This document shows, piece by piece, positions 16,990 through 25,822 of a DNA stretch of 34,734 bases. The DNA lies in assembly GCA_034430275.1 (NCBI GenBank), contig DAOUEW010000132.1, positions 1 to 34,734 on the forward strand. The letters run 5' to 3'. Within the stretch, counting starts at the first letter, position 1; the number at the start of each line of letters is the position of its first letter. The notes under the pieces were generated by a model. The model had not been told where the DNA came from, searched no databases, and saw only the letters and a program-made list of their open reading frames with translations. Source of the DNA: JAUVXJ01 sp034430275 (GTDB lineage Bacteria; Chloroflexota; Anaerolineae; UBA7937; B3-Chlor). The position numbers and the translations under genes are program-made.

Positions 16990-18129
16990 ATGGCTTCAAC
17001 TGGATACCAACCGTTGATCAAAGTAATCGGAGTTGGGGGCGGTGGTAGCAACGCCATCGATCGCATGATCCACGTGGGGATTCCGGGCGTGCAATTCCTG
17101 GCCGCCAACACCGACGCGCAAGCGCTGGCGCTATCTGAGGCACCCGGCAAGATCCAGCTCGGTGCAGAGACGACGAGCGGGCTCGGCGCTGGAGGGGACC
17201 CATCCGTGGGGGCCAAAGCGGCCAGGGAGAGCTCGGAGGAGGTTCGCCAGGCGCTCAGGGGGGCTGAAATCGTCTTCGTGGCTCTGGGCCTCGGCGGTGG
17301 CACCGGGACTGGCGCCGGACCCGTGATCGCAGAGCTAGCGCGGGAAGAAGGTGCCTTGAGCATCGCGGTGGCGACCATCCCCTTCAGCTTCGAAGGGCAC
17401 AGGCGGCGCGAGACGGCTGAGGAAGGTCTGGACGCCCTGTCGGCCAGTGCGGATACTATCGTTGCCATCTCCAACGACCGTCTGCTCGATTTCATCGACG
17501 AGGGGACCTCCCTCGACATCTCCTTTCGCATAGCAGACGAAGTGCTGAGGCAGGGGATACAGGGGGTAGCTGAACTGATCACCAGCACGGGTGTGATCAA
17601 CCTGAATCTGATGCACGTGAGGACCATGTTGCGCAATGGCGGCCCGGCGCTGATGTCCATCGGTCAAGCTCGAGGTGAGGATCGTGCCCTCGAGGCCGCG
17701 GAGCTGGCCATCGCCAGCCCGCTTACCCAGTTGTCCACTATCGCTGGGGCGTCGAGAATCCTCGTCAACGTCACGGGCGACAACGATCTATCGCTGGACG
17801 AGGTGCAGCGGGCAGTGAGCACGGTGGCCGAGATGGCCAGTCCTGACGCAGACATCTTCTTCGGGGCTACCGTCGACCCGAACATGGGAGACCGGTGCCA
17901 GGTCATGCTCATCGCTGTGGGAATGAATGGGCAGTCAGCGATGGCGGTGTCGGATCGCGAGGTCAGTGGCAGCTTGGTTTGCCGTACCACCCCACGAAGG
18001 ATGCGGGCGGGAGAGGCGGCGCGACTGCATCTCGACAGGTCCGAACGGAGCATGGACCTCTGTGATTTGGACGTTCCCACCTTCTTGCGACGTCGCAAGT
18101 TGGCCAGGATGGGGGAGGAAGTAGGATGA
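16990..18129 (+). CDS. ftsZ: FtsZ paralogue lacking T7-loop catalytic aspartates
   Basis: The protein is 379 aa; the ATG at 16990 has AGGAGG 5 nt upstream and starts 23 codons inside the longest reading frame. It aligns with FtsZ throughout: KVIGVGGGGSNAIDRMI at the start, NTDAQAL, the tubulin signature GGGTGTG at 102-108, PFSFEGHRRRETAEEG, and a C-terminal peptide LDVPTFLRRRK that normally binds FtsA, SepF or ZipA. In the T7 loop, however, the usual N-x-D-F-A-D reads NLNLMH: both aspartates that complete the neighbouring subunit's GTPase site are replaced (N206, H209). It may bind GTP and polymerise without normal hydrolysis, making static filaments or modulating a canonical FtsZ. Its setting among amidase, LysM and SpoIID-domain genes rather than mur/fts genes marks it as a specialised copy. 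The next gene overlaps by 4 bp. Confidence 0.92.
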   Translation: MASTGYQPLIKVIGVGGGGSNAIDRMIHVGIPGVQFLAANTDAQALALSEAPGKIQLGAETTSGLGAGGDPSVGAKAARESSEEVRQALRGAEIVFVALGLGGGTGTGAGPVIAELAREEGALSIAVATIPFSFEGHRRRETAEEGLDALSASADTIVAISNDRLLDFIDEGTSLDISFRIADEVLRQGIQGVAELITSTGVINLNLMHVRTMLRNGGPALMSIGQARGEDRALEAAELAIASPLTQLSTIAGASRILVNVTGDNDLSLDEVQRAVSTVAEMASPDADIFFGATVDPNMGDRCQVMLIAVGMNGQSAMAVSDREVSGSLVCRTTPRRMRAGEAARLHLDRSERSMDLCDLDVPTFLRRRKLARMGEEVG

Positions 18130-18362
18130 GCGGTCCGACCAAACAGTGCAAGAATAGCGTGGCAAAGCATATCGCAGAAGAGTTTCCCGAAATGGCCGGT
18201 GCGAAGCCAAAGGTCACCTTGGCCAAACACGGCGGAGAGACGCGGTACCGTTTCACCTACCGGAAGGCTCTGCGCTCAGCCAACGGAGTGAAGTCCCAGC
18301 AAATCGTTCATCTTACCACCGACGAGAGTGGCAAGGTGCTGAAGGTCTCAGTCTCCAGGTAA
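18126..18362 (+). CDS. 78-aa basic protein, unknown function
   Basis: This 78-aa protein was not recognised. Its ATG overlaps the ftsZ stop and is preceded by GGGGGAGGAA, so translation is probably coupled to FtsZ. It is lysine/arginine rich, without a signal peptide or membrane helix. The last 20 residues (QIVHLTTDESGKVLKVSVSR) resemble the tail of the protease-like protein ending at 10770 (HVVKVTVNADGDVVKVMISR), with Val, Thr, Gly, Val, Lys-Val and Ser-Arg in common. That suggests a shared small beta-rich module, possibly a docking element. A direct role with FtsZ is suggested only by gene overlap. Confidence 0.72.
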   Translation: MSGPTKQCKNSVAKHIAEEFPEMAGAKPKVTLAKHGGETRYRFTYRKALRSANGVKSQQIVHLTTDESGKVLKVSVSR

Positions 18363-18383
18363 CACTCACCAAGAGGGATAGAG

Positions 18384-20030
18384 ATGCCAAACCTGCATGA
18401 TCGAGCCGAGCTAGTGTGTACATCACGCCGGCGGGTATTGACCGGGCTGCTGGTGCTGACTCTCGCCTGCGCCGGCCTCTGTGGAGCCAGCCCGGTGTTC
18501 GGGGCCCTGGTGACCTCCGATGCTGATACGTACGTGGTGGGATGGGGCGACACTTTGAACAGCATAGCCCAGCGGTACGGGACCACTGTGTCGGCCATCG
18601 CGGAGGCCAACGGGATGTCCAACCCGAATCTCATCTACGTAGGCCAACGGCTTTCCATCCCTCGGACCAGCTCGGTGCCAACCAACGATTCGGGTATCTA
18701 TGTGGTGCAGAGCGGGGACACCCTGTCGAGCATAGCGGCTAGGCATGGAACGACGGTCAACCAGCTTGTTCAGATGAATGGTCTCAGCAATCCCAACTTC
18801 ATCTTGGTGGGGCAGAGACTGGCTATTCCACAGGGGACAGAGACAGGAGAGGAAAACCCGACTCCATCTCAGAGCGGTGGCAGCACGATGTACACCGTGC
18901 AGTCGGGAGACACCCTGATCGGGATAGCGGTACGATTCGGAGTGAACATGTGGGACATCGTTGTGGCCAACAACATCGCCAATGCGTCGCTGATCTACGT
19001 CGGTCAGACGCTGATCATACCGGGCGTAGACGCCCCTGCGAGCAGTACACCCACTGCCACACCGACGACCAAGCCGGCTGCGACGCAGCAGACCAGCACA
19101 CCCACTACAAAGCCCGCTACTGCAACGCCGACTCAGCCCGCCGCGACGCCAGCGACATCGTATGCCTTCTCTTACGTTCAGGGGAGCATGCAGCGGGCAC
19201 CAAACTGCGGAACGGTCTACTTCAAGGGGAAGATCATTGGTGTGGGCGGCGAAGCGGTCAATGGCAAGACTGTACGGCTCCGGTTCGCTGGCAACGTTGT
19301 GTACAGGATGAGTGGGGAAGGGCAAGACCCAGGCGAGTGGAGCTTCGCTCCATTGGCCGCTGAGAACTACCACTCGCCATTCACCTTCCTCATCGACGTC
19401 GTCGAGAGCCAGGCGAATCCGGTCTCGCAGTCAAACACGGTAGAGATCGCCTACAGCGACTGCGACACCGCTGGACAGTTCAGCAACATCATCTTCCAGT
19501 ACGGCGGGAGTGTGGAGACTGCCAGCAACCCGACGGCGACGCCAGCCAGGACGGCTACGGCAACCAATGTGCCGCAGAATAACGTTCCCCCTCGGGAATG
19601 GGATTCGCGGCTGGACCAGTTGCCTTGCGTACGTCTGGTGACGGTGGCGGAGAGAGGAACGCAACTGCGGTCCGGGGATCGCTACTGGCGTCTGGTCAGG
19701 GCCAGATGGCTCAGCGAGGAGGAGAGCCGAAAGGACATCCAGATCTACGTTGACCTCTTGGATGAGGCGGGCGAACGTGTCTACGGAGTGAGCGTCGGCG
19801 TCGACAACGGGGGACATCAGAGTGTAGTCAGCGAGTATCAGAGCTGCTGCTACCCTTGGGACTACCCGGTCAAGTATCCAATGTTCAACACGGTGTGCTC
19901 CTACAACGTGTACGTCGAAGGGCTACCCAGCGACATGGTGGCCGGGCTGGGCCTGGGAACACCAGAGCACCCCGATTGGACCATCCATACCGGCTTCGTT
20001 CTCACTTTCCAGAGGACAGTGTATAGGTAA
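18384..20030 (+). CDS. Secreted protein with three LysM domains
   Basis: The protein is 548 aa. A long N-terminal region with RRRVLTGLLVLTLACAGLCG is a signal peptide, probably cut near residue 40. Three LysM domains follow at about 48-93, 104-150 and 169-213, each with the Y-x-V-x-x-G-D-T-L start and the G-Q-x-L-x-I-P end; they bind GlcNAc-containing glycan such as peptidoglycan. A Thr/Pro/Ala linker leads to a beta-rich domain (about 255-375), another linker, and a C-terminal domain (about 405-548) with several cysteines (for example CCYPW) that I do not recognise. No catalytic domain is visible, so a wall-bound structural or targeting role is likely. Confidence 0.87.
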   Translation: MPNLHDRAELVCTSRRRVLTGLLVLTLACAGLCGASPVFGALVTSDADTYVVGWGDTLNSIAQRYGTTVSAIAEANGMSNPNLIYVGQRLSIPRTSSVPTNDSGIYVVQSGDTLSSIAARHGTTVNQLVQMNGLSNPNFILVGQRLAIPQGTETGEENPTPSQSGGSTMYTVQSGDTLIGIAVRFGVNMWDIVVANNIANASLIYVGQTLIIPGVDAPASSTPTATPTTKPAATQQTSTPTTKPATATPTQPAATPATSYAFSYVQGSMQRAPNCGTVYFKGKIIGVGGEAVNGKTVRLRFAGNVVYRMSGEGQDPGEWSFAPLAAENYHSPFTFLIDVVESQANPVSQSNTVEIAYSDCDTAGQFSNIIFQYGGSVETASNPTATPARTATATNVPQNNVPPREWDSRLDQLPCVRLVTVAERGTQLRSGDRYWRLVRARWLSEEESRKDIQIYVDLLDEAGERVYGVSVGVDNGGHQSVVSEYQSCCYPWDYPVKYPMFNTVCSYNVYVEGLPSDMVAGLGLGTPEHPDWTIHTGFVLTFQRTVYR

Positions 20031-20076
20031 GTGTGTGACGTGCTAGCGACCCACCGGTGGGTTGCGGAGGTTTCTA

Positions 20077-20214
20077 ATGGTTCGGTTGATCTTCTGGCGA
20101 GCTATGGCATTGGTCACGGGGAGTCTACTCCAGGTGCGCGTGTTGCTTCTCGTGATTGTCCTCGCCTACGTGGCCGGATGGGTCATAGGGTCCATCTATG
20201 GACGTGGTTTCTGA
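20077..20214 (+). CDS. 45-aa single-pass membrane protein
   Basis: This short frame fills part of a 267-bp gap. It starts at an ATG with GGAGG (20066-20070) 6 nt upstream and ends at TGA 20212-20214. The translation begins MVRLIFWRAMALVTGSLLQV and has one strongly hydrophobic helix (RVLLLVIVLAYVAGWVIGSI) followed by YGRGF. The basic N-terminus predicts an N-in orientation. Good start signals and a coherent membrane helix argue for a real gene. Function unknown; small membrane proteins near division or wall genes often modulate larger partners. Confidence 0.6.
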   Translation: MVRLIFWRAMALVTGSLLQVRVLLLVIVLAYVAGWVIGSIYGRGF

Positions 20215-20225
20215 GGCTTACAGCC

Positions 20226-20244
20226 GGGCGTTGCGGCGACGCCC
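20226..20244 (+). other. Stem-loop between the small membrane protein and the LysM-glycosidase gene
   Basis: GGGCGT and ACGCCC form a 6-bp GC-rich stem with a 7-nt loop, 12 bp after the 45-aa gene and 54 bp before the next start. No T-run follows, so it is not a classical terminator. It could be a processing or stability element. Confidence 0.35.
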
Positions 20245-20297
20245 GATCATCGCCGTAGGTGTGACCAGCGATATGCTGGCGTGAAGGAGGCAGGGCA

Positions 20298-22010
20298 ATG
20301 AACGGTAGAGTGTACCATGCAATGGTGATGCTCTCTCTGGTTGCGCTTCTGGTGTCCTCGAGCACTCCGGTGTGGGCAGCCCCGGGATCGGAGAGACAGG
20401 GCACGGGAGCCACGATACACGTCGTACAGTGGGGGGAGAACCTTAGCCTGATAGCGGCGCGCTACGGAGTAACCACTTCGGCCATCGCTGCGGCTAACGG
20501 AATATCGAACCCCAACTACATCTATGCGGGGCAGAGTCTGACCATCCCGGGGGTCTCCTCTACGACTACCACGACTGGCGGAACGACCTCGTATACTGTG
20601 CAGGCGGGGGACACGCTCTCTGGGGTGGCATACCGCTTTGGCACGACTGTCAACAGCATCGTGTCCCTGAATGGGATCGTCAATCCCAACCTGATCTACG
20701 TGGGGCAGGTGTTGAAGATCACGGGTCAGGCGGCGTCCACCGAGACCACCGAATCCTGCGTCTACGTGGTCAAGAGCGGCGACTACTTGTCGGCGATCGC
20801 GGTGAAGTACGGCACCACCTCATGGGCCATCGCCATCGCCAACAATCTGGCCAACCCGTCCTTCATCTGGGTAGGACAGAGGCTGACGATACCAGGGTGC
20901 TCCAAGAGCGGCTCGGCCACGCCGACGCCCTCTTCGGCCGCCCCCACTCCAACTCCCAAGGCCAACGCGACGCCTACCACTCAACCGGGGACGGTGACCC
21001 GAATGAGTACGCCGGAGTATGCTGTGCACACGTTCCTCTGGTGGGGCGGGGAGAACCGTGCTCGAGATGCCCAACTGGTCAAGGACGCCGGCTTCACCTG
21101 GGTCAAGGAGATCTTCCCATGGAGGAGCATCGAAGGTGCTGGCAAGGGGATCTTTGACTGGAGCGTGGCGGATGCCGTTGTGCAGACTCTGAACGACCGC
21201 GGTTTGAAAATCATCGCCCGTTTGGACTTCCAGCCGTCGTGGGCCAGGGCAGATGGGGCGGATAACGGTCCTCCCGACAACTACAGCGACTACGGCGACT
21301 TCGTGTACGCTTTGGCGAGCCGGTACAAGGGCCGGATACAGGCTTACGAGATCTGGAATGAGCCGAACCTGGCCCGCGAATGGGGCAATAAGCCCCCCAA
21401 CGCGGCGGAGTACGTCGCTCTGCTGCGAGTCGCTTACGGCAGGATCAAAGAGGCAGATCCCAACGCCGTGGTTATGACTGCCGGCCTGGCGCCAACGGGC
21501 ACGGGGCTACCTGACGCTCTCCCCGATGTGCAGTACCTCAGGGAGATGTACGCAGCCGGTGCCAAGAACTACTTCGATGTGCTGGGCGTTCACGCACCGG
21601 GGTACAAGGCGGCGCCAGAGACCAGTCCCGAAGAGGTGGCGAACAACAAGGACCTGGGAGGCAGGCGCTTCTTCTGCTTCCGGCGAGTCGAGGATCTGCG
21701 GCAGGTGATGGTGGACAACGGCGACTCGGGTAAGCAGATGGCAGTGCTCGAGTTTGGCTGGACCAGCGATCCAAGGGCGGATTCGCCCTACAAGTGGCAT
21801 GCGGTATCGGAGCAGACCAAGGCCGACTACATCGTGCGTGCCTACGAGTGGGCGCGGGATCATTGGTCGCCTTGGATGGGGGTGATGAGCGTGCTGTACA
21901 TCTCTGACGCCAACTGGACACAGGACGACGAACAGTACTGGTGGGCCATCACCAATCCCGACGGAACCACGAGAGCGGCGTATGATGCCATCAAGGCAGC
22001 TCCCAAGTAG
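20298..22010 (+). CDS. Secreted triple-LysM protein with GH5/GH39-like glycosidase domain
   Basis: The protein is 570 aa, from an ATG with AAGGAGG upstream. A signal peptide (MVMLSLVALLVSSSTPVWAA) is followed by LysM domains at about 39-84, 98-142 and 154-199, a Pro/Thr linker, and a clan GH-A TIM barrel at about 240-565. The acid/base Glu355 lies in IWNEPN and the likely nucleophile Glu485 in VLEFGWTS, so both catalytic residues are present. LysM domains should hold it on peptidoglycan while the barrel cleaves a wall or extracellular glycan. Unlike the double-barrel paralogues in this cluster, it has a clear export signal and one intact barrel. The exact GH family and substrate cannot be told from sequence alone. 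Confidence 0.9.
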   Translation: MNGRVYHAMVMLSLVALLVSSSTPVWAAPGSERQGTGATIHVVQWGENLSLIAARYGVTTSAIAAANGISNPNYIYAGQSLTIPGVSSTTTTTGGTTSYTVQAGDTLSGVAYRFGTTVNSIVSLNGIVNPNLIYVGQVLKITGQAASTETTESCVYVVKSGDYLSAIAVKYGTTSWAIAIANNLANPSFIWVGQRLTIPGCSKSGSATPTPSSAAPTPTPKANATPTTQPGTVTRMSTPEYAVHTFLWWGGENRARDAQLVKDAGFTWVKEIFPWRSIEGAGKGIFDWSVADAVVQTLNDRGLKIIARLDFQPSWARADGADNGPPDNYSDYGDFVYALASRYKGRIQAYEIWNEPNLAREWGNKPPNAAEYVALLRVAYGRIKEADPNAVVMTAGLAPTGTGLPDALPDVQYLREMYAAGAKNYFDVLGVHAPGYKAAPETSPEEVANNKDLGGRRFFCFRRVEDLRQVMVDNGDSGKQMAVLEFGWTSDPRADSPYKWHAVSEQTKADYIVRAYEWARDHWSPWMGVMSVLYISDANWTQDDEQYWWAITNPDGTTRAAYDAIKAAPK

Positions 22011-22029
22011 AGGCAGGAGGAGGTAGCTG

Positions 22030-22566
22030 GTGGAACGGATTCGTTGTCTGTGGCCCATCGTGACGTGCGTGGTCGGGGTCTTGGCACTCAGTGGGTGTAC
22101 CAGGGAGAGGTCAGTGGCGACGCCCACGGCCACCGCAGAGGCGGACGTAGTATTGGAGGTGCCATCTCCGACGCCGTCTCCACAGGCCACGCCGACGCCT
22201 GAGCCGGCCGTGTATCACATCGTGCAGTCCGGGGAGACCCTGTGGGACATTGCCGAGCAGTACGGCGTGACACTGGAGGCACTGGAGGCCGCCAACGAGT
22301 CGCTGGACCCCGATCGGCTACAGCCTGGACAGGAGTTGATCATCCCTTTCGACGACGAGGGGGGTGTTGACCAGCTTGCACCGATAGAGACTCCATCCGG
22401 AGCGGAGGAAGAGCCGACGGCCGGGCGCACGTACATCGTCGCGGACGGGGATACCCTGTGGGACATCGCCGAGGCGTACGGCACGACGGTGGACGAGATT
22501 GTGACAGTGAACGATCTGGATCCCGAGGGAACCCTGACCCTGGGACAGGAATTGTTGCTCCCGTAG
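22030..22566 (+). CDS. Lipoprotein with two LysM domains
   Basis: The protein is 178 aa, from a GTG preceded by AGGAGGAGG. A lipobox (LALSGC) places the lipidated cysteine at residue 23. A Pro/Thr-rich linker, LysM at about 61-107, an acidic linker, and a second LysM at about 134-178 running to the C-terminus complete it. It should be membrane-anchored and bind peptidoglycan, linking the membrane to the wall. There is no enzymatic domain. It lies 19 bp after the LysM-glycosidase gene and 41 bp before the SpoIID fusion gene. Confidence 0.9.
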   Translation: MERIRCLWPIVTCVVGVLALSGCTRERSVATPTATAEADVVLEVPSPTPSPQATPTPEPAVYHIVQSGETLWDIAEQYGVTLEALEAANESLDPDRLQPGQELIIPFDDEGGVDQLAPIETPSGAEEEPTAGRTYIVADGDTLWDIAEAYGTTVDEIVTVNDLDPEGTLTLGQELLLP

Positions 22567-22607
22567 GCAACGGTGCAGCGAGAGCAAGACCATACAGGAG
22601 GGTGATA

Positions 22608-25600
22608 GTGAACCTGCTAGACTATCCCAGACCCAAGAATGACACGGGCGTAGGGTTCCATTGGTTCCCGGACTACTACCACTACGAGCAACGCTACTTC
22701 GACACCTTCGTGCCCGAGCTGAAGGCCATGGGGGCTAGCTGGCTGCTGGTGTTGTCCGATGGACTGAAGAAGATCCCCGACTGGTTCCTGCGGGGGCTCA
22801 TCGAACGGAACATCGAGCCCATCATCCGCATCTATACCGGTTACGTCAGTTTCATCGATCAAGCCGGCCTCCGTGAGGTATGCAAGCACTATGCGTCTCT
22901 TGGCGTGCACTACGTGCACGTGTTCAACGAGCCGAACCTCAAGATCGAGTGGGCAGAGTGGAACTCCAACGGGCTGCCTGCACGGTTCATGGATTATCTG
23001 ATCCCGTGTCTGGAAACGATGTACTCGGTAGAGGGGATCATCCCGGTGTTCACACCCTTGGCGCCCGCGGGGGACTACTGGGACACCTCTTTCCTGAAGG
23101 AGGCTCTCGCCGTTCTCAACCAGAAGGGCAAGAAGTATCTCTACGATAAGATGGCCATAGGCATCCACAACTACGCCTTCAACAAGCCGCTCACCTACGG
23201 GAAGGGCGGGAGTTTGCGGTGGACCTGCTCCAAGCCGTTTCAGCGCCCGACGGGGTGCGAGGACCAAACTGGTTTCTATCTGTTCGAGTGGTACGATGAG
23301 ATCGTGCAACAGCGCACCGGGCGACGCCTTCCCCTCATAGGATGCGAGAACGGAGTGCGCTTGGGGGACAACGATCATCCCGGATCTCCCGCGATCAACC
23401 AACCACTCCACGCCGAGCGACACGCCGCGATGTGCGAGATGACGATGAAGGGCGAGTTGCCATACTACTTCTTCAACAACGCGTTTTGGATCCTGGCAGC
23501 CGAGGATGACAACGCCTTCGTCGGCCATAGCTGGTACAGACCCAACGGTGAGGCACGCCTTCCCCAGACGGTGGCACGCTTGAAGGCCTTGCCCAAGCTG
23601 AAGCGACCTCTTCGTGTCGATGTGCCCAATGACATCCGAGTCCTGAAGTCCGATGGCAGCGTGAAGGTCATGCGCCTCGAGGAGTATCTGCGAGGCGTGG
23701 TCGCCAGCGCGATGGACCACGATGCGCCGGAAGAGGCTCTGAAGGCACAGGCCGTAGCAGCTCGTTGCTACGCGGCCTACGCGGTCGCTCATCCCAGGCA
23801 CAGCACGAAGGGCGCCGACGTCTGCACGGAGGGTCACTGCCAGGCCTGGTCGGCGGACACGTATTCCAGCACGGACGACGCGGTGCAAGAGACGGGGGAC
23901 GTTGTGGCCCTCCACGATGATGCTGTGATCCAGGCGTTCTACTTCGCTCACTGTGACGGCCATACCCGCAACAGCGAAGACGTGTGGGTGCAGACTCTGC
24001 CGTATTGTAGGAGCGTGAGCTGCATCAAGCCCTATTCTTCGTTGAGCGGGCACGGGGTTGGCATGTGCCAGCAAGGCGCCATAGCGATGGCTGAAGAGGG
24101 AGCTACGTACGTCGACATCCTGAGCCACTACTACACAGACATACAGGTCATAGGCGCGGATCGAATGCCGGCAGACGTTTGGCCTGAGTTGGGCAGTGGC
24201 TATGCAGACTGGCCGTGCCCGCCGGACGACAATGGTCTCGGAATCCACGCCGGGCTAGACTGCTCGGACGCGGCGGTGCGTGCCGACGTCAAGCGAGCGA
24301 TTGCTCTGAATCTCAAGTGGGTGCTCCTGGTGCCAGGAGACATCTCAGAGCTGAAGAGTGCAGCGCAGGCCTACTGGGAGAATGGCATCATGCCGGTGGT
24401 GCGGCCACGTTGTCTGGTCGATGAGGAGCACGACTTTGCCCGTGACGCACGCCTGCTCCAACAGGTGGATATCCCGGCCTACGTGCAGGTGTACAACGCT
24501 CCTGAGCAGCCCGAGGAGTGGAAGAGTGGCAGAGTGAACATGAATGCGTTCGCCGCCCGCTGGCTGGCCCGAGCACGCGAAGTCGTGGACGTCGATGGTT
24601 GTCCTGGATTGCAGGTCAACTCCATCGAGGATCTGAACACGGTTCTGTCCGCAGCGAAGGTGCAAGGGCTAGAGCATCTCTTCCGCCGCTCCTGGTTCTG
24701 CTGCCACAACTACGGGCTCAACCGTCCTGCCCGCTATCCCTACGATGATCCCAACCAGAAGGCGCTGCCGGTGCAGCACCCGGACTGGGAGTTCGCCGGC
24801 ACGGTGGACCAGGTGAACCGGTGGCGTGAGGAGGGCAAGAATCCAGGACAGACCGTGTACGACGACTACGATTGCGTGCTGGGTTTCCTCGCCTACGCCA
24901 GGGTATTCGAGGAGCAGTTGGGCTTCGTCCCGCCCATCATCTGCGGCGAGGGTGGATGGGAGTACGGGGACCTCACAGATCGCCGGTACCCCAAAGTGAG
25001 CGACTTCCTGCACCAGGCACATCACATGGCTATGTTCGCCTGGTTCCGGGATGGTGTGCTCCCCGATGGCAACGCGTTGCCGGAGTACCTATTTGCGGTT
25101 TGTCCATGGGTATTGTCGGGTAGCGACGAGCCTGCTGCTTGGTACGATGGCCCCGAGGGCACCAGGCAACAAACCGTCGCTGCCGTGACGGCCATGCCCA
25201 GGTTTGTCCGAGAGGGGGCGACTACTCAGCCTTCCACTCCCGCGACGCCTTCTGAACCAGTCCCGGAGGAGTCCACCGAGTCAGAGCCATCGACTGAGTC
25301 GACTGAGCCAAGCGTCGAGACTCCGACTTCGGCATGGAGTATGACCGTACAGCGCCAGCCCAGATCCGACGGAGTGCGAGCTATCGCGGGCAGCCTGCCG
25401 GAGCAGGGTGTGAGTCTGACGGTGACAGATCCGTGGGGCAACTCCGTGCGCGTGACGAGTGGGTCGAAGAGCGAGTACGGCGCTGGGGGCTTCGAGGTGC
25501 CCGTGTGGGCCGACACCATCTATACGCTGCGTTTCCTGGAGCAGACCTTCGACGTGGAAGTGAATCACGAACTGGTGATCGTTACCTTCACCAAGAACAG

Positions 25601-25736
25601 CTCGGGAGACGAAGGGAGCGAGGTTGTAGGGAACGAGAGCAGGTTGGTAACCGATTGGATGGAGCTCGCGAAGGTGGAGGATCTCTTCAGAGGTCTGAGT
25701 CGCTACGAAGGGGTGTTCAGTGTGGAGACCCAATAG
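22608..25736 (+). CDS. TIM barrel - SpoIID - TIM barrel fusion protein
   Basis: The protein is 1042 aa. The GTG at 22608 is chosen because AGGAGG (22596-22601) precedes it and the protein then aligns from its start with the paralogue at 10767; a longer frame would run into the previous gene. Domains: GH-A-like barrel 1 (about 1-325) with Glu108 (FNEPN) and Glu247 (GCENG); SpoIID/LytB domain (about 330-515) with EEYLRGVV, EEALKAQAVAAR, CTEGHC and GHGVGMCQQGA; barrel 2 (about 540-860) with the acid/base Glu replaced (A631, YNAPE) but Glu781 kept (CGEGGW); a Ser/Thr/Pro/Glu linker; and a beta-rich C-terminal domain (about 910-1010). SpoIID cleaves denuded glycan strands in sporulation; here its conserved Glu in the S/A-E-M motif is Ala368. 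No signal peptide is visible. Confidence 0.88.
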   Translation: MNLLDYPRPKNDTGVGFHWFPDYYHYEQRYFDTFVPELKAMGASWLLVLSDGLKKIPDWFLRGLIERNIEPIIRIYTGYVSFIDQAGLREVCKHYASLGVHYVHVFNEPNLKIEWAEWNSNGLPARFMDYLIPCLETMYSVEGIIPVFTPLAPAGDYWDTSFLKEALAVLNQKGKKYLYDKMAIGIHNYAFNKPLTYGKGGSLRWTCSKPFQRPTGCEDQTGFYLFEWYDEIVQQRTGRRLPLIGCENGVRLGDNDHPGSPAINQPLHAERHAAMCEMTMKGELPYYFFNNAFWILAAEDDNAFVGHSWYRPNGEARLPQTVARLKALPKLKRPLRVDVPNDIRVLKSDGSVKVMRLEEYLRGVVASAMDHDAPEEALKAQAVAARCYAAYAVAHPRHSTKGADVCTEGHCQAWSADTYSSTDDAVQETGDVVALHDDAVIQAFYFAHCDGHTRNSEDVWVQTLPYCRSVSCIKPYSSLSGHGVGMCQQGAIAMAEEGATYVDILSHYYTDIQVIGADRMPADVWPELGSGYADWPCPPDDNGLGIHAGLDCSDAAVRADVKRAIALNLKWVLLVPGDISELKSAAQAYWENGIMPVVRPRCLVDEEHDFARDARLLQQVDIPAYVQVYNAPEQPEEWKSGRVNMNAFAARWLARAREVVDVDGCPGLQVNSIEDLNTVLSAAKVQGLEHLFRRSWFCCHNYGLNRPARYPYDDPNQKALPVQHPDWEFAGTVDQVNRWREEGKNPGQTVYDDYDCVLGFLAYARVFEEQLGFVPPIICGEGGWEYGDLTDRRYPKVSDFLHQAHHMAMFAWFRDGVLPDGNALPEYLFAVCPWVLSGSDEPAAWYDGPEGTRQQTVAAVTAMPRFVREGATTQPSTPATPSEPVPEESTESEPSTESTEPSVETPTSAWSMTVQRQPRSDGVRAIAGSLPEQGVSLTVTDPWGNSVRVTSGSKSEYGAGGFEVPVWADTIYTLRFLEQTFDVEVNHELVIVTFTKNSSGDEGSEVVGNESRLVTDWMELAKVEDLFRGLSRYEGVFSVETQ

Positions 25737-25822
25737 CATCGGGCGTGTCTTGACCAGGCACAACCCTCTCTTGGGCCCGATTGGTTGGCAGTGTACGACG
25801 TGAGAGGAGGTTGAGAGGCGAG

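Noticed and set aside
20031..20258. 75-aa plus-strand frame after the first triple-LysM gene
   Set aside because: It has no ribosome-binding site and overlaps the 45-aa frame, which has good start signals and a clean membrane helix.
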